This document shows positions 1-6,077 of a stretch of 6,289 bases of DNA, one piece after another. The translations under genes and the position numbers were made by a program. The notes below the pieces were generated by a model. That model did not search any database, was not told where the DNA came from, and was given only the letters and a program-made list of their open reading frames with translations. The DNA is from an uncultured Eubacterium sp. (lineage in GTDB: Bacteria; Bacillota; Clostridia; Lachnospirales; Lachnospiraceae), in contig CAJUBQ010000161.1 in assembly GCA_910584595.1 (NCBI GenBank), forward strand, positions 1 to 6,289, read 5' to 3'. The first letter of the stretch is position 1; every line of letters begins with the position of its first letter.

Positions 1-25
1 TTCGCAGAGTGTGATACTCTGCGAA
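1..25. repeat. Perfect 10-bp inverted repeat with 5-base loop
   Basis: Bases 1-10 (TTCGCAGAGT) are the exact reverse complement of bases 16-25, with loop GTGAT. No T-run follows on the + strand, so it is not a standard terminator for a + strand gene. It could be a terminator for a gene on the opposite strand, part of a bidirectional terminator, or a protein- or recombinase-binding palindrome. The window begins at its first base, so the full extent is unknown. Confidence 0.6.
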
Positions 26-139
26 ATGATTGTTAGCGTTGGGGGATAGCCAAATTTAGTCAGAAAAATTATAACAGAATATGTAATTTTTTAAAATATA
101 TTATAAGTAAGGGGGAAGGAAAATAGATATTTGTCAATT

Positions 140-167
140 TTGGAAATACAGGGTCTGTCTATAAAAT
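140..167 (+). promoter_or_regulatory. Candidate sigma-A promoter for the first secreted-protein gene
   Basis: TTGGAA (140-145) and TAAAAT (162-167) are separated by 16 bases, matching the -35 and -10 consensus at 4/6 and 5/6. Transcription would start near 174 and give a leader of about 35 bases before the start codon at 209. The region is very AT-rich, so chance matches are likely; this is inference from sequence only. Confidence 0.3.
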
Positions 168-195
168 TTGGAAAACAGTATTTTAATAAAATGAA

Positions 196-202
196 AAGGA
201 GG
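196..202 (+). promoter_or_regulatory. Ribosome binding site deciding the start at 209
   Basis: AAGGAGG lies 6 bases before ATG 209 and 9 before ATG 212. It is an almost perfect Shine-Dalgarno sequence and puts the signal peptide at the N-terminus, which argues against the in-frame TTG at 131 (with a weaker G-rich stretch at 111-120). Confidence 0.75.
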
Positions 203-208
203 ATACAA

Positions 209-607
209 ATGATGAACGAGCGTAGTAAGAAAAACAAATGCAGATGGATATTTGCCTTACTCTTTCTGTTAGTGTTCTTTCAGTCAGCAGAAAAAGCAGA
301 TGCAAAAATAAAGAATGCTTTTTTTTATAATTATTTTTCTGGAGTAAAAGAGAGCAGCGGTATTTATAAGATGAGGATAAAAGATAATAAATTAGTTGTA
401 TGGGGAAATCTGACAAAAATAAAGAAAGAAAACGGGAAGATCATATCTAATCTGGACTATAAAAAGAGATCGTTTCCGCTAGCGAAGAATGTTCAACTTC
501 CAACAAGTAAGGCTAACTTTAAGAAACAATGTAAAAAAGGCTTCGGAGGATGCGTTATTAGCATTGAGATAAAAAACGGTAAAGTCATAAATATAGGAGT
601 AGGTTAA
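209..607 (+). CDS. Small secreted protein of unknown function
   Basis: The product is 132 residues long and I do not recognise a named family. A basic N-terminus (NERSKKNKCR) is followed by a hydrophobic segment at about residues 13-24 and an A-x-A-type cleavage site (ADA, cut after about residue 32), so a Sec signal peptide is clear. The mature part, about 100 residues, is very Lys-rich and alternates in a beta-strand-like way. It holds two cysteines at about 108 and 115 that could form a disulfide, and ends in a KNGKVINIG strand. This pattern recalls small beta-rich exported domains common in Lachnospiraceae, but that is only resemblance. The start is chosen from AAGGAGG at 196-202; ATG 212 is equally placed. 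It is the first of a run of exported-protein genes, and the next gene begins 170 bases downstream. It carries no membrane anchor, sortase motif or catalytic motif that I can see. Confidence 0.75.
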   Translation: MMNERSKKNKCRWIFALLFLLVFFQSAEKADAKIKNAFFYNYFSGVKESSGIYKMRIKDNKLVVWGNLTKIKKENGKIISNLDYKKRSFPLAKNVQLPTSKANFKKQCKKGFGGCVISIEIKNGKVINIGVG

Positions 608-612
608 TATAG

Positions 613-629
613 TACAGGCAGATCCTGTA
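613..629 (+). other. Short hairpin after the first gene
   Basis: TACAGG (613-618) and CCTGTA (624-629) pair perfectly around a 5-base loop, six bases after the stop codon. The stem is short and is not followed by a T-run, so termination is doubtful. It may be a weak transcript-end or RNA-stability element. Confidence 0.25.
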
Positions 630-763
630 ATAAGATATGTTATTGTTTTCAGGAGAAAAGGAAAAAGAGAGTCATTCGTTTTTATGATAGAGATATTAAA
701 ACAGCGCTATTATGAAAAAAGATGCAGAGTTACTGGTTGAGATGATAGAAGGAATAAAGAGTA

Positions 764-770
764 GGGGAGG
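764..770 (+). promoter_or_regulatory. Ribosome binding site deciding the GTG start at 778
   Basis: GGGGAGG lies 7 bases before GTG 778. The in-frame ATG at 712 has no Shine-Dalgarno sequence and would put 22 charged residues ahead of the signal peptide. The site therefore favours the internal GTG. Confidence 0.7.
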
Positions 771-777
771 AAAAATT

Positions 778-1674
778 GTGCATAAAAGTAAGTGGAATCT
801 GATAAAAAGGCTGCTGTGTGGTTTAGTGGTATGTTTGCATGTGAGTGTTTTTTTCATGCAGACAATGGTTTTAGTGCATGCAGCAGACAATGTAGTATCA
901 GCAAGATTGGAAGAAATTCGAACAAAATATCCAGATGGGAGTGTTTTTAACAAAAAAGCAGAAGTATTTTTGCTGAAGAAATACGAGGAGGACACTCCGT
1001 TTATGTATAGCATTACACTCGGAGGATGCAACGGACTGGTTGGATATGTAACAATGAAAGTATTTCATAATCCGTTTACGCCTGAAACAACAGATAGTTA
1101 TAAGAAAATTGGTAAGGCATCTGTTTTGGATGCATTAGGTATGCGCAGAGTATTTTCAAAGGCTAAGTTGGGAGACGTAGTCCAGTGGAGCAGCGGAGGA
1201 ATTGGATATCATTATGCAATATATTTGACATCTGATGCAAATGGCATTTATGTATATGAGGCAAATTTCGGCGGAAAGAATAAAGTACGATACAATAATT
1301 ACTGGAAATGGGAAAATATGCATAGTTGGAGCCATGGCGCTAAACAAATTGCAGTCTGGAGATCGCGTAATTATAATCAGGTTATGAAGAAGAAAGCTGC
1401 TAAAAATCTAAAAAAAGGAAGTGTTTTTACAATCAATGATATTACATATGAAGTGACGGACAGCAGTATTACACGTGGCAGAGCAAAAGTGATATCAAAC
1501 AGTAATCATAGTGATGTGCCAAAAGCAATAGGATTTAGATATGATATGCATAAATTTTTAAGTAAGTATGGAGATGATCCTGGGTACAGGCGAACGAAAT
1601 CCAGCGGAGAGAAAGAATACTTTGAACTGCCGGATGAGATTATGGATGAACAGTATTTCGTAATAGAGAAATAA
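778..1674 (+). CDS. Exported papain-fold (NlpC/P60- or CHAP-like) cysteine peptidase/amidase, putative
   Basis: The product is 298 residues from GTG 778. A signal peptide occupies about residues 1-35: basic HKSKWNLIKR, a long hydrophobic stretch, then a cleavage site near VHAA. The catalytic-type domain covers about 40-200. It contains GGCNGLVGY with a candidate nucleophile Cys84, a KLGDVVQW segment at about 131-138 typical of the strand before the catalytic His in NlpC/P60-CHAP folds, GYHYAIYL with candidate His145, and YEANFGG with Asn163 as third residue. Proteins of this fold usually cleave peptidoglycan peptides or amides outside the cell, but the overall sequence is divergent and the substrate is not predictable. 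A Lys-rich linker leads to a C-terminal beta-rich domain of about 70 residues, starting at about KKGSVFTINDITYEV, whose pattern resembles small domains of LRR surface proteins. An upstream in-frame ATG at 712 would add 22 residues. The next gene starts 43 bases downstream, so co-transcription is likely. Confidence 0.6.
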   Translation: MHKSKWNLIKRLLCGLVVCLHVSVFFMQTMVLVHAADNVVSARLEEIRTKYPDGSVFNKKAEVFLLKKYEEDTPFMYSITLGGCNGLVGYVTMKVFHNPFTPETTDSYKKIGKASVLDALGMRRVFSKAKLGDVVQWSSGGIGYHYAIYLTSDANGIYVYEANFGGKNKVRYNNYWKWENMHSWSHGAKQIAVWRSRNYNQVMKKKAAKNLKKGSVFTINDITYEVTDSSITRGRAKVISNSNHSDVPKAIGFRYDMHKFLSKYGDDPGYRRTKSSGEKEYFELPDEIMDEQYFVIEK

Positions 1675-1717
1675 ACAATTATCACTTGTGCTGAATCCTG
1701 TAAAATATAAGGAAAGG

Positions 1718-2482
1718 ATGCCGGTGAACAGCGGTGGAAAGAAAAATATGAGAAAGCATTTTATGAAAGCATTAATTAGCATACTGCTTGCAGTCAGTGA
1801 AATTATGAGTATGCAGGCATTCAGTATCCATGCCAAAACAAATGTTCATAAGTATACTGGTACAGACCGTGAAGGGCAGGTTTTTGAAATCAGTGAAAAT
1901 ACCATGGTGAAAAAGGCAGGAACAGATTCTCTATATGGTGATTTTTCATATAGAATAAGCGAGGATCAGACCTGCATTCTTACAAAATATACGGGCAGAG
2001 AGATGAATGTTATTATTCCGGCGCAAATGGATGGTTATGAAGTAAAGGCGATAGGAGATAAAGCATTTGAGGGATGCCAGGAAATGATAAGCGTTGAAAT
2101 ACCGGATTCAGTTGCGTCTATTGGGAAAAAGGCATTTTGTGCATGTCCGAAACTGGAAAGTGTTGTCATTCCTGATAGTGTTATGGAGATGAGAGATCAT
2201 GCATTTGCCTCTTGTGAAAATTTGACCAGTGTAAAACTGTCTGAAAGTATAACAAAATTGGAAGACTGTGTTTTTTGGGAGTGCGGTAAACTTTCAGAAA
2301 TCCATATTCCTGACAGAGTGAAGGAAATATGCTATGGAGCTTTTTATTTTACGAATATTAAAAGAGTGATCATACCTGATGGTGTAACAAAAGTTCCGAA
2401 TTATGCATTTGGTACGGCAGTAGAGTATGTAAGCCTGCCTGAAGATACGGAATATACCAGATTTTCCTTTACGCAGAGGTAG
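1718..2482 (+). CDS. BspA-type leucine-rich-repeat surface protein, N-terminal half of a split gene
   Basis: The product is 254 residues. The signal peptide core is MRKHFMKALISILL and cleavage is likely after SIHA. Then come about 55 residues of linker and a BspA/LRR_5 array of about six units of 22-23 residues (about 107-245). The diagnostic pattern is I-x-x-x-A-F-x-x-C-x-x-L-x-S-V-x-I-P-D-S-V, and several Cys occupy the x-x-C position. Such LRRs occur in surface adhesins of Clostridia, Bacteroides, Treponema and Trichomonas. The frame ends abruptly at TAG 2480-2482, just after the last repeat, while the adjacent frame continues as extracellular domains, so this is probably the front part of a larger protein. 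The start is uncertain: AAGGAAAGG at 1709-1717 serves ATG 1718 (tight spacing) or GTG 1724, and GGTGGA at 1733-1738 serves ATG 1748, which gives the most compact signal peptide. Confidence 0.8.
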   Translation: MPVNSGGKKNMRKHFMKALISILLAVSEIMSMQAFSIHAKTNVHKYTGTDREGQVFEISENTMVKKAGTDSLYGDFSYRISEDQTCILTKYTGREMNVIIPAQMDGYEVKAIGDKAFEGCQEMISVEIPDSVASIGKKAFCACPKLESVVIPDSVMEMRDHAFASCENLTSVKLSESITKLEDCVFWECGKLSEIHIPDRVKEICYGAFYFTNIKRVIIPDGVTKVPNYAFGTAVEYVSLPEDTEYTRFSFTQR

Positions 2483-2517
2483 CGGAAGAAAATTTAAAGC
2501 CGGACTGTGATATTGGG

Positions 2518-4074
2518 ATGCTATGTACCGTAACAAATTGCGGCACAGAGGTTGTTCATCATCCGATTGTTACCTTATATGATAAAAACAGTCATACAGC
2601 GCTGCAAAGCCAGATAATTCCGGTATCTGTAAATCCTGGAGCTACCGTTCAACAGGAAGTTTATTTTAGAATGCCGTCAGACTTTGACCATTCAGTTTAT
2701 GAGATTGGAATCGAAGAGGAAGGCAAACCGGCCAGTGGAGTAGGGGATCATTTTGTTTTGGTAGATTTGTCAAAAACAGAACTTTCAGTTTCAACGGAAT
2801 ATCGTGTTGTGAAGGAAGGAAAATACATAGTTGTCAATGTGGAAAATTGCAGCAATGTGTCTGCAATAGCAGATGTTACAGTAACAAAACCCAATGGGGA
2901 TATTTTGCTTTCGAAGGATGGCCAGACTATACCAGCTAATGAGATAGTAGAATTTATGACTGCAGTTGATAATATTATTCCAGAGGGAGCTTCGGATATT
3001 ATTCTGACAGCTAGTGCAAAAACGATGACTGAAGAATATTATCAGAGCAACAATGTATGTGAACAGCGTATCTGGAATATTGACTGGTCAGAGCCGGTGA
3101 TATTAAAAAATGAAAAGAAGATACAAAGTATTGTTTTAAGCATGACGGATGCATCTTTAACTGCGAATAATACTTTGCAGCTTAAAGCTGAGATTATTCC
3201 GAAAAATGCAACGAAAAAAGAGTTGAAGTGGTCTTCTGACAACGAGCAGGTTGCAATTGTAGACCAAAATGGCTTGGTTACAGCGATAGGAGCAGGCAAG
3301 GCGACAATTGCTGCGGAAAGCCAGGATGGCAGCGGGATCAGTGCATCCTGTGTCATTACAGTTACAAAGACATCGGACGATCATCCGGATCAGAATGATC
3401 CGTCAGATAATAATGGAAGCGGCGGCTCGTCAGGCGGTTATCCAGGTGGAGCAATGCCGGGAGGAAATACAGGAAGTCATGTGCCAGGCAGTGCGCCTGG
3501 AAATAATACGCCAATTGGAAAACCAGACAGTGACAGCAATCATCTTCAGGTGAATTTACTGTATTATATTACGAACTTTGATGCCAACGGTGGAACCGGC
3601 TTAAGTCGGAAAACAATGACGTTGCTTATGGACGATACACTTGGTATTTTGCCAAAGGTTAAGAGGAAAAATTATATACTGAAAGGCTGGTATACTCAGA
3701 AAACGGGAGGCAAAAAAGTTGATGAGTCAACTGTACTGAATGCATCCTCAACTCTGTATGCCCAGTGGAGCAGGATTAAGAAACCAGCGAAAGTAAAAAA
3801 TCTGACTTTAATATGTACAAAAAGCGGTCAGATGAAAGTAAAATTTCAAAAAGTAAGCGGTGTGGCGGGCTATCAGATCACGTATTCTGTGGATAAAGAG
3901 TTTGCATCGGCTGCTGTAAAAAAAGCCGATGCAGTTTCCGGCAGCATGACTTTAAAGAAATTGAAAAAGGGAAAAAAATATTATGTAAAAGTGCGTGCAT
4001 ATAACGAAGGGTCTATGGGAGAAAAAATCTATGGATCTTATTGTAAAGCAAAAAGTATTCAGATCAAAAAATAA
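2518..4074 (+). CDS. C-terminal half of split surface protein: CARDB-like x2, Big_2, InlB-type repeat, FN3-like
   Basis: The product is 518 residues from the first ATG, but that ATG has no Shine-Dalgarno sequence and there is no signal peptide, so independent translation and export are unlikely. Domains in order: two CARDB-like Ig-fold modules (about 1-85 and 86-188; the first is completed by sequence upstream of 2518); a bacterial Ig-like Big_2 domain (about 202-283; IVLSMTDASL, LKWSSDNEQVAIVDQNGLVT, AGKATIAAES); a Gly/Pro/Asn/Asp-rich flexible linker (about 285-345); a Listeria-Bacteroides/InlB-type repeat (about 350-418; FDANGGTG, KGWYTQKTGGKKV, LYAQW); and an FN3-like domain (about 422-516; PAKVKNLTL, VAGYQITYS, YYVKVRAY). 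These modules are typical of extracellular adhesins. No transmembrane helix, sortase motif, dockerin or cell-wall-binding repeat is visible at the C-terminus. Loss of frame with the upstream LRR gene should leave the cell with an LRR-only secreted fragment. Confidence 0.75.
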   Translation: MLCTVTNCGTEVVHHPIVTLYDKNSHTALQSQIIPVSVNPGATVQQEVYFRMPSDFDHSVYEIGIEEEGKPASGVGDHFVLVDLSKTELSVSTEYRVVKEGKYIVVNVENCSNVSAIADVTVTKPNGDILLSKDGQTIPANEIVEFMTAVDNIIPEGASDIILTASAKTMTEEYYQSNNVCEQRIWNIDWSEPVILKNEKKIQSIVLSMTDASLTANNTLQLKAEIIPKNATKKELKWSSDNEQVAIVDQNGLVTAIGAGKATIAAESQDGSGISASCVITVTKTSDDHPDQNDPSDNNGSGGSSGGYPGGAMPGGNTGSHVPGSAPGNNTPIGKPDSDSNHLQVNLLYYITNFDANGGTGLSRKTMTLLMDDTLGILPKVKRKNYILKGWYTQKTGGKKVDESTVLNASSTLYAQWSRIKKPAKVKNLTLICTKSGQMKVKFQKVSGVAGYQITYSVDKEFASAAVKKADAVSGSMTLKKLKKGKKYYVKVRAYNEGSMGEKIYGSYCKAKSIQIKK

Positions 4075-4086
4075 ATTGCCCTGCCT

Positions 4087-4215
4087 GTCGGAAAATAATG
4101 AGGTGGGCGAAAGATTTCTGTTGCTATGTACGAAACAGTGTTCATAGTAACGAAAATCAGGACGCAGTGGCTTTTGGGAAAATGTGCATTGTGGCACAAA
4201 TGGTAAATTTCCGGC
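4087..4215 (+). promoter_or_regulatory. Structured leader, candidate divergent c-di-GMP-I (GEMM)-like riboswitch
   Basis: Three helices can be drawn by eye. The closing helix pairs 4087-4094 with 4208-4215 (CGGAAA with TTTCCG plus two outer pairs, one G-U). A long hairpin pairs 4113-4128 with 4143-4158: 13 Watson-Crick pairs, 2 wobbles, 1 mismatch, 14-base loop. A short hairpin pairs TGTGC 4183-4187 with GCACA 4194-4198. The long hairpin is flanked by GGGCGAAA (4105-4112) and AGGACGCA (4159-4166), and GC 4107-4108 can pair with GC 4170-4171. GEMM RNAs have a GCAAA / GGACGCAAAGC core in a similar three-way junction and often precede surface-protein genes in Clostridia. Departures: one extra base on each side of the core, a long second hairpin without an obvious GNRA tetraloop, and no clear AGC-GG-GUUgCC segment on the 3' side. 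No terminator follows, so any control would be translational. The structure is moderately supported; the ligand class is only suggested. Confidence 0.38.
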
Positions 4216-4276
4216 TAAAAAGAGTGAAAAACAAGAAGGATATGAACGATCGGAATAAGATAAAGGAGATGGTAAC

Positions 4277-5053
4277 ATGATAAAGAAAATAAAGTGCTTC
4301 AGCCGCAGTCTGTTTGCTGGTTTTTTGATGTTCTGCTTTATGCTTATAAATAGTGTTGCTGTATATGCAGTACCGTCTTTAACTGCGTCTGTGGATAAAG
4401 CGAGTATTGTGGAGGGAGATAAGGTAGCAGTCAGTGTGAGTATTCATAATAATCCGCAGATCAGTACGCTTGGCATGGCGTTGAATTATGACAATAGTAT
4501 CCTGCAGTATCAAAGCAGTTTTTGGAGCGGGAATTTTTCCGAAAGCGATATGACAATGGCATCAGATATGGGTGATGCAGTAAATTTATCTGCGGTATGT
4601 GATGAGAGTTATTCAGCAGATGGAACAATTGTGACTGTGTATTTTCTGGTATCTCGGGATGCTGAGGCCGTTCCGGTCAGTTTGGTTTTGCGGGATATGT
4701 CGGATGCAGGGCAGTCAGATATATCAGATTGCAGTGTTACGGGTACGGTTAAAGTACCGGAAACGGTTCAAAGCCAGACAGAAGAAGTTTTGGATGTAAA
4801 CGATGCGAATGAACAGGAAATCGGTTCAGAACAAAAGATAAATACATCAAATACGGACGCTGGATATGCACAGCTAATATCTGTGCAGCATACAGCGGAC
4901 GCTCCCCGACCGGTAACTGACAGTTTTAAGGTTGATGAAAATTATAAGACGGGTGCGGGAATTGGCAGTGATCTTCTTTTGATGGCAGCTGTTGCCTGCG
5001 GAGTTCTCGCTCTTTTTCTGGGTATAAAGAAGAGGAAAGGTGAAAGAGAATGA
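4277..5053 (+). CDS. Surface-anchored single-cohesin protein
   Basis: The product is 258 residues. AAAGGAG at 4262-4268 lies 8 bases before ATG 4277. A signal peptide (basic MIKKIK, hydrophobic core, cut after about VYA31) is followed by one cohesin-type beta-sandwich at about 33-158: TASVDKASIVEGDKVAVSVSI, LGMALNYDNSILQY, GTIVTVYFLVSRDA and CSVTGTVKV follow the cohesin strand order. Cohesins bind dockerins, calcium-dependently, in cellulosome-like complexes. An acidic, Gln/Asn/Thr-rich linker (about 160-220) leads to NYKTG (222-226), a transmembrane segment (about 232-249) and the basic tail KKRKGERE. That is the layout of a sortase signal, but the motif is NYKTG rather than LPxTG or (N/S)PxTG, so plain membrane anchoring is equally possible. 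Its stop overlaps the next gene's start by four bases (ATGA), which indicates translational coupling. It probably displays the cohesin at the cell surface to hold a dockerin partner, plausibly the next gene's product. Confidence 0.8.
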   Translation: MIKKIKCFSRSLFAGFLMFCFMLINSVAVYAVPSLTASVDKASIVEGDKVAVSVSIHNNPQISTLGMALNYDNSILQYQSSFWSGNFSESDMTMASDMGDAVNLSAVCDESYSADGTIVTVYFLVSRDAEAVPVSLVLRDMSDAGQSDISDCSVTGTVKVPETVQSQTEEVLDVNDANEQEIGSEQKINTSNTDAGYAQLISVQHTADAPRPVTDSFKVDENYKTGAGIGSDLLLMAAVACGVLALFLGIKKRKGERE

Positions 5054-5793
5054 AAAAAAGAAAAAGGATAGTGGCGACGATACTTGGGCTGATGTTCGGT
5101 ATCCAGGCATATTCTTATAAAGTTTATGCGGAAGAGCATATGAGTTCAATAGGAGAAGAAGTGTCATGGGAGATTCAGAACTTGTTGGACAAGTTTGACT
5201 GCAGTCAGGGCGAAACAGTTGTTATGTCAGTGTATTTGAAAGGCAGCAGTACGGCGGCACAGGATATTTCAGTGATGAACGGCATATTAGAATATGACAC
5301 CAGTCTTTTTAAAGTTGAGCAGGCAGATATTTTGCCGGTAGAAAATGAAAAAGTAAAGACATGTTCTTTTGACAAAGCAGCCGGAATGTTTCGCGTGGAA
5401 TATCATTCTGGTATTACCGTACAGAACGAGGGAATATTGCTGAAATTACAGCTGAATGTTGCAGAGGATGCTTCTGCAGGAAAAACAACTGTCTGCGTTA
5501 CGGATATGGAATGGAGCGAAGCGGGAAATGGCCAGCAGGTAAAAGTGGAAAACCGCGTGCCTGCTCGCCTTACCATTGTAGAAGCGGAGAAAAGTCTGTT
5601 ACTGGGGGATGTGAATCTGGACGGAAGGGTGGATCTTATGGATGTAAAGCTGATTATGCAATATTATAATCATACGAAGACATTGGACAGTCAGCAAAAA
5701 AGGAATGCGGATGTAAATGGAGATGAAAAAATAAATTTATCTGATGCAAAATTGATGATGCAATACTACAATGCAGAAATCGATAAATTTTAA
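5050..5793 (+). CDS. Secreted cohesin-dockerin adaptor protein
   Basis: The product is 247 residues. The start ATG overlaps the upstream stop (ATGA), with AAAGGTG at 5036-5042 as ribosome binding site. A signal peptide (MKKRKR, hydrophobic core, cut near VYA27) precedes a cohesin-like domain at about 45-178: CSQGETVVMSVYLKG, MNGILEYDTSLFKV, GILLKLQLNVAEDASAG and PARLTIVEA match the cohesin strand pattern. A C-terminal type-I dockerin (about 184-241) has two complete EF-hand-like calcium loops: D187-x-N189-x-D191-G with D198, and D221-x-N223-x-D225 with D232. Each is followed by a near-identical helix (VKLIMQYY and AKLMMQYY). One cohesin plus one dockerin makes it a connector. The dockerin may bind the cohesin of the upstream anchored protein, while its own cohesin recruits another dockerin protein or the next copy of itself. 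Partner specificity cannot be read from sequence. No enzyme domain is present. Confidence 0.85.
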   Translation: MKKRKRIVATILGLMFGIQAYSYKVYAEEHMSSIGEEVSWEIQNLLDKFDCSQGETVVMSVYLKGSSTAAQDISVMNGILEYDTSLFKVEQADILPVENEKVKTCSFDKAAGMFRVEYHSGITVQNEGILLKLQLNVAEDASAGKTTVCVTDMEWSEAGNGQQVKVENRVPARLTIVEAEKSLLLGDVNLDGRVDLMDVKLIMQYYNHTKTLDSQQKRNADVNGDEKINLSDAKLMMQYYNAEIDKF

Positions 5794-5861
5794 GTATAAT
5801 TTAAAACAGAAATCATACTGACGAAGCCAGACGAAAATTTTCAGCAGAAATATCCTGTTTC

Positions 5862-5870
5862 TGGTATAAT
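5862..5870 (+). promoter_or_regulatory. Extended -10 promoter-like element
   Basis: TGGTATAAT is a perfect TGn-TATAAT extended -10. No good -35 lies 16-18 bases upstream, but extended -10 promoters can work without one. Transcription would begin near 5877 and run through the palindrome at 6080-6249. No convincing coding sequence follows within the window, so the target is either a non-coding RNA or a gene beyond the right edge. Confidence 0.35.
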
Positions 5871-6077
5871 TCTGATATGGAAAAGATAATCTATATAACA
5901 GATGAACCGAATAATGCCAGCAGGGGATGAACTCATTGGAATCATACTCTCATTGCAGGAAAAACAGGACGGTGTCTTTGGCGTATTTTATCTCTATTTG
6001 TTTTGGTGGACTTTGTATTATGAGTATGTTATATTGGTATTGTTTGGAAAGTTATTTTGTGTGCTTCGGGGCGATTG

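Larger units (their letters stand above)
1718..4074 (+). pseudogene. Composite frameshifted gene: LRR-CARDB-Big_2-InlB-FN3 surface protein
   Basis: Read together, the two frames give one ordinary multi-domain secreted protein of about 780 residues. The second frame is open from just after TGA 2440-2442, well before its first ATG at 2518. Its upstream translation (YAEVAEENLKPDCDIG) is plausible protein that completes the first CARDB-like domain. The overlap of open frames is 2443-2482. Restoring one base near the TTTTCCTTT run at 2462-2470 would join them. I see no canonical X-XXY-YYZ slippery heptamer in the overlap, so mutation or base-calling error is more likely than programmed frameshifting. 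Both halves look well preserved, suggesting a recent event. Confidence 0.6.

Noticed and set aside
151..167. GGGTCTGTCTATAAAAT resembling an insertion-sequence end
   Set aside because: No inverted partner or transposase is in the window; the likeness is short and may be chance.
131..208. TTG 131 as start of the first gene
   Set aside because: The signal peptide begins only after 209, where a near-perfect AAGGAGG stands.
712..777. ATG 712 as start of the peptidase-like gene
   Set aside because: It lacks a Shine-Dalgarno sequence and would place 22 residues before the signal peptide; GTG 778 has GGGGAGG. The extra residues do look codable, so it is not excluded.
2459..2482. Programmed -1 ribosomal frameshift
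   Set aside because: The overlap has no X-XXY-YYZ heptamer in the LRR frame (A-TTT-TCC does not fit), and no stable downstream hairpin was evident.
3308..3553. 81-codon + strand frame inside the modular surface protein
   Set aside because: It is a frame shadow over the Big_2 and Gly-rich linker; the main frame has clear domains.
4098..4280. 60-codon + strand frame ending at the cohesin gene start
   Set aside because: It has no ribosome binding site, reads as low-quality sequence, and covers the structured leader.
183..5167. Minus-strand open frames opposite the genes (for example 696-1031, 3042-3356, 3952-4278, 4874-5167)
   Set aside because: All lie antisense to well-supported + strand genes and give Phe/Ser/Leu-rich products without start signals or motifs.
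5793..5863. Rho-independent terminator after the dockerin gene
   Set aside because: The stems found are AT-rich or 6 bp long and none is followed by a T-run.
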